A stretch of 64,000 bases of DNA from Nitrosarchaeum sp. (GTDB lineage Archaea > Thermoproteota > Nitrososphaeria > Nitrososphaerales > Nitrosopumilaceae), in contig NSIR01000007.1 of NCBI GenBank assembly GCA_002737445.1, positions 1 through 64,000 on the forward strand, in the 5' to 3' direction. Position 1 is the first letter of the stretch; each line of letters begins with the position of its first letter. A program made the translations under genes and the position numbers. Positions 26,184 to 34,982 of this stretch are shown here, piece after piece. Under the pieces are notes generated by a model. The model did not search any database, was not told the origin of the DNA, and worked only from the letters and a program-made list of their open reading frames with translations.

Positions 26184-26338
26184 ATCAGATAGTAAATTTA
26201 ACCGGAATTTAATATTTACAATTCAAATTTTTAATAAAAATTTTGATAGGCGTGTTAATTTCTGAACAATTATAAACGAAAAGCAGATAGGTAGATGGTT
26301 GATAAGTGATTACAATTATTCTAAATTGTGGTGTTTAA

Positions 26339-26971
26339 ATGGTCAATAAGGGTTTCCCAAAATTTGGAATGTCCCAAGCAGGATCATATGTTGCAACTTT
26401 AAAAAATTATAATTTACCAGATTTCATTTTAGTACTAATTGCAAAAGAATGTAAATCAGAGCTTCTTGAAAGAGGAAGAATTGATGATAGATTACAAAGT
26501 ATGAATGATAAGGCCTTAGAACTTTTACATAAAGTATTTGTGGGTTGTGAAGATGATGGTGCAGGAAAATATGCACAGTATAGATTCTATGCATATGTTT
26601 CTAGCATGTATCACAAATGTGAGGTTTTAGTAAATGAAACAATTCCAGGAATAAGCGGAACGAATTATAAAATGCCTGTAGCTGTAAAAAATAATGGAAT
26701 GTATATTGCAGTTGCACACAATAAAGGAACTGGAAACCCAGTAAATAAAAAAGAGACTATAAAATTTTATGAAATAGTTGATGATATTAAAAAAGGAGAA
26801 CATGGTACGATGTTATATGATGCAATTTATGGGTCATCTGTTGGATTTAGAGGCGATGCATTAGTTGAGCTTGAAAATTTGAGTAAATCAAGAACGCATG
26901 ATGTTGAAAATAAACTTAATTTTAAAACTGCAAATTTTGAAAATAACATTTATTCAGTTACAAAGTGTTAA
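26339..26971 (+). CDS. Conserved hypothetical protein
   Basis: A 210-residue soluble protein that I do not recognise. It has a helical N-terminus with a Cys (AKECKSELLERGRIDDRLQSM), then aromatic and charged alpha/beta segments (RFYAYVSSMYHKCEVLVNE, PVAVKNNGMYIAVAHNKGTG) and a Lys-rich end. It lies divergent from aconitase with about 150 bp between them. The VAVKNNGMYIAV strand pair and following Lys/Glu residues are only vaguely nuclease-like; no functional claim is made. Confidence 0.55.
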   Translation: MVNKGFPKFGMSQAGSYVATLKNYNLPDFILVLIAKECKSELLERGRIDDRLQSMNDKALELLHKVFVGCEDDGAGKYAQYRFYAYVSSMYHKCEVLVNETIPGISGTNYKMPVAVKNNGMYIAVAHNKGTGNPVNKKETIKFYEIVDDIKKGEHGTMLYDAIYGSSVGFRGDALVELENLSKSRTHDVENKLNFKTANFENNIYSVTKC

Positions 26972-26998
26972 TTAAAAAATTTATTTTGAATTATTAAA

Positions 26999-27565
26999 TT
27001 ATATTTTAAGATCAGATGTATCAATTGTAAGAAATGTTGGTTTTTCTTCAGTTTTTTTAAAGTTTGAATCATATTGTTCAAAATTTAATTGATCATAGAA
27101 ATGTTTAGTCCAAATTGAATGAACATCTTCACTAAATTTTTTGTATCCTAATGAACGTAAAATTTCATGTGTCAAAATATGAGAAACCGTAGTACAGTTT
27201 TTTTCTGCAAGGAATAATGTATCAGATGAATCTTTTGGAGGTTGCCACCAAATCATACCAAAGTTTTCAGCATGATATCCTTCACATGTGCAATCAGTCC
27301 AAATTGGTTTAAAATGACAAAGGTAGAAATGATAAATTTGTGTACCACGTTCTCTATGATCTTTAAGGAGTGTATAGGTATCTAATTTTTGAAATAAACT
27401 TCTTGGCTTTGTAATTAGTTCATCACATTGAATTTCAAAATCTCTATCAAATTTTTCTTTAAGCCAAATTTTGTAAAAATTTCCCATTTGTTTTATATAT
27501 TCAAATTCCAGTTTACGTTTTTCAAGATCTATTTCTTTAACAACAAAAATAAAATGTAAAAGCAT
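26999..27565 (-). CDS. Conserved hypothetical protein, possible metallohydrolase
   Basis: A 188-residue protein with basic helices at the start and an aromatic-rich middle (IYHFYLCHFKPIWTDCTCEGYHAENFGMIWW). Near residue 130 it has SHILTHEILRSLGYKKF followed by DVHSIWTKHF. The His-Glu pair plus downstream histidines recall zinc-peptidase sites, but the second histidine of HExxH is an Arg, so catalysis is doubtful. It lies just downstream of the Lrp-RAM and EVE genes on the same strand. Confidence 0.5.
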   Translation of the reverse strand: MLLHFIFVVKEIDLEKRKLEFEYIKQMGNFYKIWLKEKFDRDFEIQCDELITKPRSLFQKLDTYTLLKDHRERGTQIYHFYLCHFKPIWTDCTCEGYHAENFGMIWWQPPKDSSDTLFLAEKNCTTVSHILTHEILRSLGYKKFSEDVHSIWTKHFYDQLNFEQYDSNFKKTEEKPTFLTIDTSDLKI

Positions 27566-27579
27566 AATAAAAAAAGTGT

Positions 27580-27819
27580 TTATGATTGACCTTCAATACC
27601 CATAAGGGTTAATGTAGATCTAATCTTTTCAATTTTTCTGATTTTCCAGGTAATTGTTTCTCTGAGTTTTTCAACAGTATCAGATTCAATTTTAGCCAGA
27701 ATATCATATGCCCCGAATGTACCATGAACTTCTTTTACACCGTCCAGACCCTTTAATTGCTGTATAATGGACTCTTCTGAACCTAATTCACAGTTTATTA
27801 AAACATACGCTGTTGCCAT
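27580..27819 (-). CDS. Stand-alone Lrp/AsnC ligand-binding (RAM) domain
   Basis: A 79-residue protein corresponding to the C-terminal RAM sensor of Lrp/AsnC regulators without the DNA-binding part: AYVLINCELGSEESIIQQL, VKEVHGTFGAYDILAKIES, and a helix followed by RSTLTLMGI. Stand-alone RAM proteins form decamer-like rings that bind amino acids and may modulate full-length Lrp proteins. A tandem two-domain version is encoded at 57813-58367. Confidence 0.88.
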   Translation of the reverse strand: MATAYVLINCELGSEESIIQQLKGLDGVKEVHGTFGAYDILAKIESDTVEKLRETITWKIRKIEKIRSTLTLMGIEGQS

Positions 27820-27867
27820 GATATTACTAAACTAATGTAGTATATCAATAAACCGTTTTTATTAAAT

Positions 27868-28287
27868 TTAGTTTTTAGAAATATCAATTATTGTATTCCA
27901 AATATGTTTTGGAACAGGCATTATAGATAATCTAGAAATTCGAATAAGTTCCCAATTTTGAAATGTTTTCTGTTTTTTCATCTCAGTTAATGTGATAGAT
28001 CTTTTAAATGATTTTTTATATTGAACATTAACAACAAGGAATCTTTTATTGTCTTCTTTTGGATTGGAATATGGTTCTGAAATTACTTGCATAATTCCAA
28101 CTACTTGTCTTTCAACACCAGTATGATAAAATAAAACAAGATCACCGTTTTTCATTTCTCGCATATGTTTTAGTGCTAGATTATTATGAACACCATCCCA
28201 AATTGTTGTTTTATCTTTTTTCAGAGTTTCAAAATTATATCCCCTAGGTCCATCAGGTTCTTGTTTTGCCAACCAATAGTTTACCAT
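27868..28287 (-). CDS. EVE-domain (PUA-like) protein
   Basis: A 139-residue protein with the EVE fold: NYWLAKQEPDGP at the start, TIWDGVHNNLALKHMREMKNGDLVLFYHTGVERQVVGIMQV, and a late RISRLSIMPVPKHIWN. EVE domains bind modified bases or nucleotides in RNA or DNA through an aromatic pocket. The 5' flank holds a TATA-like AATATAAAACC on the minus strand and, on the plus strand, the possible promoter of the structured RNA at 28338. Confidence 0.9.
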   Translation of the reverse strand: MVNYWLAKQEPDGPRGYNFETLKKDKTTIWDGVHNNLALKHMREMKNGDLVLFYHTGVERQVVGIMQVISEPYSNPKEDNKRFLVVNVQYKKSFKRSITLTEMKKQKTFQNWELIRISRLSIMPVPKHIWNTIIDISKN

Positions 28288-28337
28288 CTAAATCACATTA
28301 TTTCAGCAGGTTTTATATTTTAAAAATTTGTAAATGT

Positions 28338-28510
28338 TCCCCGGTTCTGACTCGCGCAAGATCATTGGTATTTTTAGCCTAAACCTCCTTGGGTTTTCTA
28401 ACCGGGGTTGCCCACATTGTAGCACACCTGGGTGAATTAGAAATCATTGGTATCAATACGATCAGCATCATCCTAATCCGTCTGTATGCCTGCTCTTGGG
28501 CATTGTAGTA
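28338..28510 (+). ncRNA. Candidate structured RNA with a two-fold internal repeat
   Basis: This 170-nt non-coding stretch is clearly richer in G+C than its surroundings. An 8-bp stem pairs CCCCGGTT (28339-28346) with AACCGGGG (28400-28407). The motif ATCATTGGTAT occurs at 28361 and 28443, and CATTGTAG at 28415 and 28501, so the order is repeated with a period of 82-86 nt. Each half has a small hairpin around CCT..CTTGGG (28381-28396; 28486-28503), each closed by a U-G pair that only works on the plus strand. A TATA-like TTTATATTTTAAA lies 15-26 nt upstream. It lacks the SRP (GGAAG) and RNase P signatures. Confidence 0.5.
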
Positions 28511-28654
28511 TGGATTTATCTATACTAAAAACCATTAAACTAGAAAATATCAAAAATTTAACACTCAAGCATGAATTCAAAGAACAATATCCTCAAAATA
28601 ATTAGAAATTTGATCTAAAAAATACATAAAATATATTTAATAAAAAATAATTAT

Positions 28655-30292
28655 TCAATCAATTATCAAATCAGAAAGATAAATCTCAAATCCAACAACA
28701 GGTACACGGATTTTATAGTTTTCAATGGTTTTTGTATTTATTTCACCTATAATTCCAATTATCTTTCCATGGTGTAAAATTGAAGCCGTTCTGCCTTCCT
28801 CAAAAGTGGGATGTGATGAAGTTTTTGTTTCAATTTCTAAATTAAATCCAATTTTTAATGTAGATTGTAAAATGGATTTAATTTCAGTAAAACTTGCATC
28901 TTGGTGTGAACTAATTCCTGCAAAATTAGTTATTTCATTAATTGGATTACCTTTAGAGAAAACAATGCCAGTTTCAAATAATTTTTGGGGGTAAGATGCA
29001 TGAATATTGCGGGAGAGATTTTCCAGTAGTTCTGGAAGAATAGAATCGCGTAAGATAGTATGTTCTTGACTTTTAGAATCTAATACAGATATCATATCGG
29101 TTGATTGTCTATTTGTCATATCATAGAGAACTCTTTTACTTGTCAAGCTTGAATTGAGTGCTTCAGTATATCCAAGTCCGATCATAATCAAACTGAGAGA
29201 TTTTATTTTAATTGATGTTGTATTTGATTGTCCTAAAGTTTGAGATGGTGATAAAATAGGTTCAAAGTTTTGGATTCCATAACCTAGAGCAACTTCTTCA
29301 ACTAAATCCATTAAACCAAATATATCAAAACGATATGATGGTATACTACAAATTATATTTTTTCCTTTTAAAACTGCATCCAGTCTTGATTTTTTAAGAG
29401 ATAAAATAATTTGGGAATTACTTAGATTTGATCCAAGTATTTCATTAATTAGATTTGAATTAATGGATATTTTTTTTAATTCAAATTTTGGTGAAGTATT
29501 TTTAACACCCAAAATTTTTGCAGATACTAGAACAAAACCAGCTGTTTGAAGTATGGTTGCAACAACAGAAAGCATGTTTTCTGCATCATCTTTGTTAATT
29601 CCAGTAACTTCAACAAAGAGATTTCTAGTATTTGTTGTAACCGTAGTTATTGCTGAATTAATTATTGGTGGAAAAGATATTGTTTGTTTTTTTGAATCTA
29701 AAATGAGTGGAACTATATCTGAATTTCCAAGAATTTTACCATAATTACGCCCAACATCTGTATTTTCAAGAATCTCAGATATTGTAAGTTCTTTCTCAAG
29801 ATTTAATGGAGTAAATTTGTGAGTTCTTTTAGTAGTTGTGTATGTCAATGGAAAAGACATTTTATCTAAATCATGAATCCCGATAGAGGATTTTTTTCTT
29901 TTGCGACCAATTCCGAGATGTAAGTCCTCTTGTAATGCCATTAATTGTTTGATAATATCATCATCAATTCTACCATTTTTTGCAATAATTCCAGTAACAA
30001 ATGGTCTGATTTTAGTAACAGACGGGTCTACACGAATAATGTAATCATTGGTTTTTTTAATATTTAATTTAATTGCACCAGTTTTAATTCCAAATAATCC
30101 CTGTAAACCAAGCGCGATTCCAAAATCAGTACAGTAATCAGGTCTATTTGGACTGTACTCTACTCGAACTAGATCTTCATTATCGGATTCAATATCTAAT
30201 CCAAGGAAAGGTAACGATTCAGTAATTTGTTTTTTTGAAACTTTACCAATTAATTTTTGAAGTCTAGAGTAAGATAATTCAACTACTGGCAT
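28655..30292 (-). CDS. pheT: Phenylalanyl-tRNA synthetase beta subunit
   Basis: A 545-residue archaeal/eukaryal-type beta chain. It has SRLQKLIGK at the start, NRPDYCTDFGIALGLQGLFG near residue 50, a B3/B4 editing-like region, the B5 domain (LDAVLKGKNIICSIPSYRFDIFGLMDLVEEVALGYG near 320), and a class II-like C-terminal part with LFETGIVFSKGN. It lacks the bacterial tRNA-binding and FDX-ACB extensions. The start overlaps pheS by 10 bp. Confidence 0.93.
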   Translation of the reverse strand: MPVVELSYSRLQKLIGKVSKKQITESLPFLGLDIESDNEDLVRVEYSPNRPDYCTDFGIALGLQGLFGIKTGAIKLNIKKTNDYIIRVDPSVTKIRPFVTGIIAKNGRIDDDIIKQLMALQEDLHLGIGRKRKKSSIGIHDLDKMSFPLTYTTTKRTHKFTPLNLEKELTISEILENTDVGRNYGKILGNSDIVPLILDSKKQTISFPPIINSAITTVTTNTRNLFVEVTGINKDDAENMLSVVATILQTAGFVLVSAKILGVKNTSPKFELKKISINSNLINEILGSNLSNSQIILSLKKSRLDAVLKGKNIICSIPSYRFDIFGLMDLVEEVALGYGIQNFEPILSPSQTLGQSNTTSIKIKSLSLIMIGLGYTEALNSSLTSKRVLYDMTNRQSTDMISVLDSKSQEHTILRDSILPELLENLSRNIHASYPQKLFETGIVFSKGNPINEITNFAGISSHQDASFTEIKSILQSTLKIGFNLEIETKTSSHPTFEEGRTASILHHGKIIGIIGEINTKTIENYKIRVPVVGFEIYLSDLIID

Positions 30293-31680
30293 TTTGTTGT
30301 ATTCCTCAACCAGTTCAAATTATTATTGTAGAATTCTCTAACATCATCCAATCCGTATTTTAACATGGCAATTCTCTCAATACCTCCACCCCACGCTAAA
30401 ACAGGTTTTGTTATTCCAAGTGGTTTTGTTACTTCCTGCCTAAAAACACCCATACCGAATAATTCTATCCATTTTCCCAATTTATCATTATACACCATTG
30501 TTTGAAGAGAGGGTTCAGTGTAAGGAAAAAATGTTGGCCAGAATTTTATTTTTGTAATACCAATTCTTTTATAAAATTCTCTTTGAATCCCCATTAAATT
30601 ACGTAAATTGGCATTTTTTCCAACTACAATACCTTCAATTTGATTAAATTCTACAAGATGTTTGTAACTTACTTTTTCATTTCTAAAAACACGACCAAGT
30701 GAAAATACTCGAGCCTCATCAAGTTTATTTTCAGCAAGATGTTTGATTGTCACACATGTAGTATGTGTTCGAAGAACTGTTTTTCTTGCTTCATCGATAT
30801 TCCAAGAATATCGCCAATTTTTTTTGTGAGATTCAGAAATTTTTTTAATTTGATCCAAAGTACCAATTTTTTTTGTTGAAAATCCATCAAGATAAAATGT
30901 ATCTTGTAGTTCACGTGCAGGATGATCTTGTGGTGTAAATAATGCATCAAAATTCCAAAAGCTAGGTTGAGTCATACTACCAATAATTTCTGTAAAACCT
31001 AATGTGACAAAGATTTCACGAATTTCATCAATTGTATCTTTAAGTGGATGAGTTCTAGCAACAAAAACATCGGGTACTTTAGATTCAACATTAATTGCAT
31101 TTGTGGGCTCTGTAGTTATCTCAATAGATTTGGCAATTTCAGTTAAAGATATTTCTTTATTTTTTATTATATTTTCAAGGATAAAATCAGGTCTTTTAAA
31201 AATAGCAGATAAGTCATTTTTATCAATTATATTTTTTAATATTTTATTTTCTCCAATTTGCTTTAGTGTTTTTTCACCTGGAATTTCAGAAGGGTAATTT
31301 TTTAGAAAAATTTCATCCTCTGAAGTATCTATCCAATTATTTTTTCTTGCGATACCCATTGCAGGACCAAAAATAGAGCCTAACTCATTTTGTAAAACTT
31401 TAAATTTTTTTGATTCATTTTTAAGTAAATTTAGCAATCTTCTTTCAGGCAATCCATTATAAAATGAGTCTAAACCATTTTTTCCAAGAGATATAGTAAT
31501 GCTTTGAGATTCAATTACAATAGCTAATTCCTTTAGCTTAAGCCATTCAATTCCTCTTCTAATTTGATCTGGTGATAAATTAGTAGATTTTTCAAGTTTT
31601 TCAGGAGTTTGTTGGGGATTATTTTTTAATGCAGTGATGATTTTTTTTTCAATTTCATGAAATACTTGGGACATCAGCAA
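30283..31680 (-). CDS. pheS: Phenylalanyl-tRNA synthetase alpha subunit
   Basis: A 465-residue catalytic subunit. An N-terminal winged-helix region (residues 1-60, TPEKLEKSTNLSPDQIRRGIEWLKLKEL) is followed by the class II core: HPLKDTIDEIREIF, FDALFTPQDHPARELQDTFYL, VLRTHTTCVTIKHL, the motif-2 strand VFSLGRVFRNE, LVEFNQIEGIVVG, and the motif-3 end LAWGGGIERIAMLKYG. It is the first gene of the pheST operon. Confidence 0.95.
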   Translation of the reverse strand: MLMSQVFHEIEKKIITALKNNPQQTPEKLEKSTNLSPDQIRRGIEWLKLKELAIVIESQSITISLGKNGLDSFYNGLPERRLLNLLKNESKKFKVLQNELGSIFGPAMGIARKNNWIDTSEDEIFLKNYPSEIPGEKTLKQIGENKILKNIIDKNDLSAIFKRPDFILENIIKNKEISLTEIAKSIEITTEPTNAINVESKVPDVFVARTHPLKDTIDEIREIFVTLGFTEIIGSMTQPSFWNFDALFTPQDHPARELQDTFYLDGFSTKKIGTLDQIKKISESHKKNWRYSWNIDEARKTVLRTHTTCVTIKHLAENKLDEARVFSLGRVFRNEKVSYKHLVEFNQIEGIVVGKNANLRNLMGIQREFYKRIGITKIKFWPTFFPYTEPSLQTMVYNDKLGKWIELFGMGVFRQEVTKPLGITKPVLAWGGGIERIAMLKYGLDDVREFYNNNLNWLRNTTKCQ

Positions 31681-31725
31681 GAATAGTGAAAAAGACTTTT
31701 TAAACCTTAACTTAAGTCAAATTGA

Positions 31726-32838
31726 ATGTCAGTAGACGACTTTATTGTAACTCCTTGGCATGTAGAAGGAGACATAGATTATGATAAATTAATCAAAAAA
31801 TTTGGAACTGAAAAAATATCAACAGAAATTCTAACTAGGATTAAAAAAATTACCGGTGAAGATCATTTCATGCTAAGAAGGGGTATTTTCTTTTCTCATA
31901 GAGAAATTAATAGAATTTTAGATGATTATGAAAAAGGCAAAAAGTTTTTCCTATATACTGGTAGAGGTCCATCAGGTAATACACATATTGGACATTTAGT
32001 TCCATGGGTATTTTCAAAATGGCTTCAAGATAAATTTGACACAAATATGTATTTCCAATTAACAGATGATGAAAAATTCTATTCAAAGCAGAATCTCACT
32101 TTAGAAGATACTAGTAAATTTGCATATGAAAATGCACTTGATTTTATTGCATTGGGATTTAAACCAAAAAATACAAAAATAATTATCAATACAAAAAATA
32201 TTCAAACATTATATCCAATAGCAGCACAAGTAGCAAAAAAAATCAATTTTTCAAATACAAAGGCAGTTTTTGGATTTACAAATGAAACGAATATTGGTAT
32301 GATATTTTATACATCATTACAATCTGCACCTTGTTTTATTGAAGATAAATCGGTGTTAATTCCTTTAGGAGTGGATCAAGATCCTCATTTTAGATTAACT
32401 AGAGATATAGCTCCTAAAATTGGAAAACCAAAACCAGCTTTAATTCACAATATTATGATTCCGGGATTGTCTGGACCTGGAGGTAAAATGTCAGCTTCTG
32501 ATGAAAATGGAACTATTTACACTACTGATTCACCAACCATAGTCAAGAAAAAAATTAACAAACATGCATTTTCTGGCGGTCAATCAGATATAGAACAACA
32601 TAGGAAACTTGGTGGAAATCCAGATATCGATGTTTCCTATCAATATCTAAGAATATTTTTTGAGCCAGATGATAAAAAATTGAAATCAATTCATGATGAT
32701 TATAAATCAGGAAAGATGTTGACGGGTGAATTAAAAGCAATTTTGATTGAAAAAATAAATGAATTTCTTGCAGTTCATCAAGTGAAAAGAGAAAAAGCAA
32801 AAGATCAGATAAATGAATTTCTTTTTGAGAATAAATGA
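31726..32838 (+). CDS. trpS: Tryptophanyl-tRNA synthetase
   Basis: A 370-residue class Ic synthetase of the archaeal/eukaryal type. It has VTPWHVEGDIDYDKLIKKFGT at the start, the HIGH-type motif in GPSGNTHIGHLVPW near residue 85, QLTDDEKFY, VDQDPHFRLTRDIA, and the KMSKS equivalent GGKMSASDENGTIY near 255. It is divergent from pheS with a 45-bp gap and overlaps the next gene by 4 bp. Confidence 0.95.
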   Translation: MSVDDFIVTPWHVEGDIDYDKLIKKFGTEKISTEILTRIKKITGEDHFMLRRGIFFSHREINRILDDYEKGKKFFLYTGRGPSGNTHIGHLVPWVFSKWLQDKFDTNMYFQLTDDEKFYSKQNLTLEDTSKFAYENALDFIALGFKPKNTKIIINTKNIQTLYPIAAQVAKKINFSNTKAVFGFTNETNIGMIFYTSLQSAPCFIEDKSVLIPLGVDQDPHFRLTRDIAPKIGKPKPALIHNIMIPGLSGPGGKMSASDENGTIYTTDSPTIVKKKINKHAFSGGQSDIEQHRKLGGNPDIDVSYQYLRIFFEPDDKKLKSIHDDYKSGKMLTGELKAILIEKINEFLAVHQVKREKAKDQINEFLFENK

Positions 32839-33116
32839 AAATCAAAGTTAGTTGTATTGACAAATATGAAGCTCAAAAGCTATCAAGTTTACTTTTTATC
32901 AAAGATACAAGTGAGACGTTCATTACATTAATTTTAAACGTAATTGATAATGAAATAATTGTTGCATTAAAAGACAAATCAGCTCACAGTATTGTTTTAA
33001 AAGATAAATCAAATGTGGATGTGTTTATTGATTTTATTCAGTCAGTATTAGATAAAAAACATAAAATTGTATTTACAGAAATTTGTGAACATGATATAGA
33101 AATAGTTAAGGCATAA
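32835..33116 (+). CDS. Small hypothetical protein coupled to TrpRS
   Basis: A 93-residue protein starting inside the trpS stop codon (ATGA overlap), so co-translated with it. It looks alpha/beta with a mid-protein strand pair (TFITLILNVIDNEIIVALKDKSAHSIVLKD) and a helix (VDVFIDFIQSVLDKKHK). One Cys lies near each end. It is not recognised; the tight coupling to trpS hints at a tRNA-related or housekeeping role, by inference only. Confidence 0.55.
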   Translation: MKIKVSCIDKYEAQKLSSLLFIKDTSETFITLILNVIDNEIIVALKDKSAHSIVLKDKSNVDVFIDFIQSVLDKKHKIVFTEICEHDIEIVKA

Positions 33117-33118
33117 AA

Positions 33119-33202
33119 TTAGCGAAAGAAAAGGAGATAAATTAAACCAATACTAAACATTCCAATTAAACTAATGATTAATGCCTTAGTATCACTGTCC
33201 AT
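33119..33202 (-). CDS. Tiny single-helix membrane protein (27 residues)
   Basis: On the minus strand an ATG at 33202 opens 27 codons: a short polar start (DSDTK) and one hydrophobic helix (ALIISLIGMFSIGLIYLLFF) ending in Arg-stop. This is a clean single-span protein of a type recurring in this window (compare 36172-36279). It overlaps the convergent end of the preceding gene only at non-coding bases. Confidence 0.5.
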   Translation of the reverse strand: MDSDTKALIISLIGMFSIGLIYLLFFR

Positions 33203-33266
33203 AAATTAATTGTTAAACATCATAATTAAAATGTTAATCAATTCCTAAAAGAGATATTTAGAGAGA

Positions 33267-34016
33267 CTAACTAGGAAAATATCTACTTTTTTTATAAAAA
33301 ATTTTGGGTTTTTGTGGTTCGGTTTTTGTTGGAAAATCTCTAATTTCATTACAATTTAAACAAAGAACTCTCAAATCTTTCCTAGCCAATTCAGGTTCAG
33401 AGATATACTTGCCCCATGAAGAAGCAAAACCTCCTCGCCGTATACTATCAAATGCATCTACATCACTAATATGATTAAATCCTAATGCTCTTTCATCATT
33501 AAATCCACAATTAGAACACAATTTACCACCTAAAATTTCAAATAATTTTTCTTTCAGAGAGGAATAGAACTTTTCAGATCCATTAGAATAAAAATTATCA
33601 GTTTTACTTTGAGATTTTTTACTTGTGAATTTACTTGTTTTGTAATTATCTTGGTTAGTTTTTGAACTACTATCATCTTTAGAATATTTATCTCGTGATG
33701 GTCTATCATCTTTAGAATATTTATCTCGTGATGGTCTATCATCTTTAGAATATTTATCTCGTGATTCTCTAGGGTTATTTTTTTGAAAACATTCACTGCA
33801 ATATACAGGTCTGTTAAATTTTGGCTCAAATGGAATTTTACATTCATTCCCGCAATCATAACAAGTTACAGTATGCATTTCAGGTTTTCTTTCATCTCTA
33901 GTATTTCTGTAAGATCGTATTGAATTATCTTCATTGGATTTTCTGCTAGAAGTTGTATTAGATTTGGAATGTCTATCAAATTTCTTGTCAGAATATTTTG
34001 CTTTGTATAGATCCAT
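33267..34016 (-). CDS. HNH-like zinc protein with charged repeat linker
   Basis: A 249-residue protein in three parts. Near residue 50 is a zinc ribbon (VTCYDCGNEC...RPVYCSECF) of the type found in many small prokaryotic DNA/RNA-binding proteins. Next come three copies of an 11-residue charged repeat DKYSKDDRPSR encoded by a 33-bp tandem array. The C-terminal 80 residues hold CSNCGFNDERALGFNHI and LRVLCLNCNE, the Cys-pair/His/Cys-pair order of HNH-type nuclease domains. It might bind or cut nucleic acid; the catalytic histidine pair is not clear. Confidence 0.65.
   Translation of the reverse strand: MDLYKAKYSDKKFDRHSKSNTTSSRKSNEDNSIRSYRNTRDERKPEMHTVTCYDCGNECKIPFEPKFNRPVYCSECFQKNNPRESRDKYSKDDRPSRDKYSKDDRPSRDKYSKDDSSSKTNQDNYKTSKFTSKKSQSKTDNFYSNGSEKFYSSLKEKLFEILGGKLCSNCGFNDERALGFNHISDVDAFDSIRRGGFASSWGKYISEPELARKDLRVLCLNCNEIRDFPTKTEPQKPKIFYKKSRYFPS
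33672..33770. repeat. 33-bp tandem repeat (three copies) inside the HNH-like gene
   Basis: Units at 33672-33704, 33705-33737 and 33738-33770 are identical in the first two copies and diverge only in the last bases of the third. The period of 33 bp keeps the frame and encodes DKYSKDDRPSR. Nearly perfect identity at the DNA level points to recent expansion and possible length variation between strains. Confidence 0.9.
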
Positions 34017-34090
34017 GTGTTATGTTGATTAAATAAGATTGAATATAGATGTTAGAGATCAAATTTGTGCCTGAATAAAAAATTTGTAAA

Positions 34091-34435
34091 TTATACCAAT
34101 GATTTATCCATTTCAGTTCCCATTATTTCCTGTACTTTAAGAAAATAGAGTTTTGTGGAATATGGCATATCATCTAAATTATTATCAACTACAATCATAA
34201 AATATCGAACAGCTCTTTTCGATATATCTAAATTAAATTTCATAGTAAGAATGGGATCTTGCTTAATTTTGATCTTATCTTGAAGCCATGGTGGGGCCAT
34301 GTCAATTGTTTCTTTAATTATTTTATCATACCAATAAGAAAGATTTTCCGGGTGTAAACCTTCTTTTAGATTAAGTACGTCAGTATCAAGTTTTTTCATC
34401 ATATGATTTATGATTGCCATTAGCCTCAATTCCAA
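34091..34435 (-). CDS. Conserved hypothetical helical protein
   Basis: A 114-residue, largely helical protein with no Cys and a distinctive SYWYDKIIKETIDMAPPWLQDKIKIK segment, followed by hydrophobic helices and a C-terminal KLYFLKVQEIMGTEMDKSLV. The ATG at 34420 (MAIINHMM) is an alternative start. It is not recognised. It lies 41 bp downstream of coaD on the same strand, so the two may share a transcript. Confidence 0.55.
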   Translation of the reverse strand: MELRLMAIINHMMKKLDTDVLNLKEGLHPENLSYWYDKIIKETIDMAPPWLQDKIKIKQDPILTMKFNLDISKRAVRYFMIVVDNNLDDMPYSTKLYFLKVQEIMGTEMDKSLV

Positions 34436-34475
34436 AATATTGTTTTATGTCGATTACTCAAAGATAGACAATCTT

Positions 34476-34949
34476 CTAGTCAATTGATGGTAAGTTACCT
34501 TCTACATCTATTTCTGAATTTTTTATTCTAGTAGTAGAAATTCGATCACCATCTTGTGCTAGAACCATCTGAACTAACACTATTTTTACTGGAGATAAAT
34601 TTTTTTCCTTACGAAGTTGATTTAAGATTTTTCCTTGATTTTCAGTTTCACCACTTACAATCAGCGCATCTATATTTTCTTCCAAAACCGCAGGACCAAA
34701 ATCATCATCTAATTTAGTAATTTGGAAACTATGATTTGGGAAATTTGTTTTTATTGTACTAATCAAAGTTTCATTTCTTTTGTGATAATTATTCAAAGTT
34801 TTTTTTCCTCTTTTTTGTGCCAGTTCGTCACTTGTTAATCCAATAATGACTTTTGATGAAATTGAAAATGCTTTTGAAAGTAATACAATATGACCTTTAT
34901 GGACAATATCAAAAGTTCCACCCATTGCAACAAGAACAAATTCAGGCAT
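34476..34949 (-). CDS. coaD: Archaeal phosphopantetheine adenylyltransferase
   Basis: A 157-residue nucleotidyltransferase of the cytidylyltransferase fold. It has GGTFDIVHKGHIVLLSKAF near residue 10 (the HxGH-type motif as HKGH), LTSDELAQKRGK, and the late ISTTRI motif. It would convert 4'-phosphopantetheine to dephospho-CoA in CoA biosynthesis. The archaeal/eukaryal subtype is indicated by the KRGKK and ISSTRI-type motifs. Confidence 0.92.
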   Translation of the reverse strand: MPEFVLVAMGGTFDIVHKGHIVLLSKAFSISSKVIIGLTSDELAQKRGKKTLNNYHKRNETLISTIKTNFPNHSFQITKLDDDFGPAVLEENIDALIVSGETENQGKILNQLRKEKNLSPVKIVLVQMVLAQDGDRISTTRIKNSEIDVEGNLPSID

Positions 34950-34982
34950 GCTAGGAATTACAAAGATATGAAAATAAATCTA

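Noticed and set aside
28338-28510. Interpretation as SRP RNA, RNase P RNA or a fragment of 16S rRNA (the reverse strand has GTGTGCTACAATG)
   Set aside because: None of the SRP or RNase P core motifs is present, and the 16S-like word is isolated with no flanking rRNA sequence.
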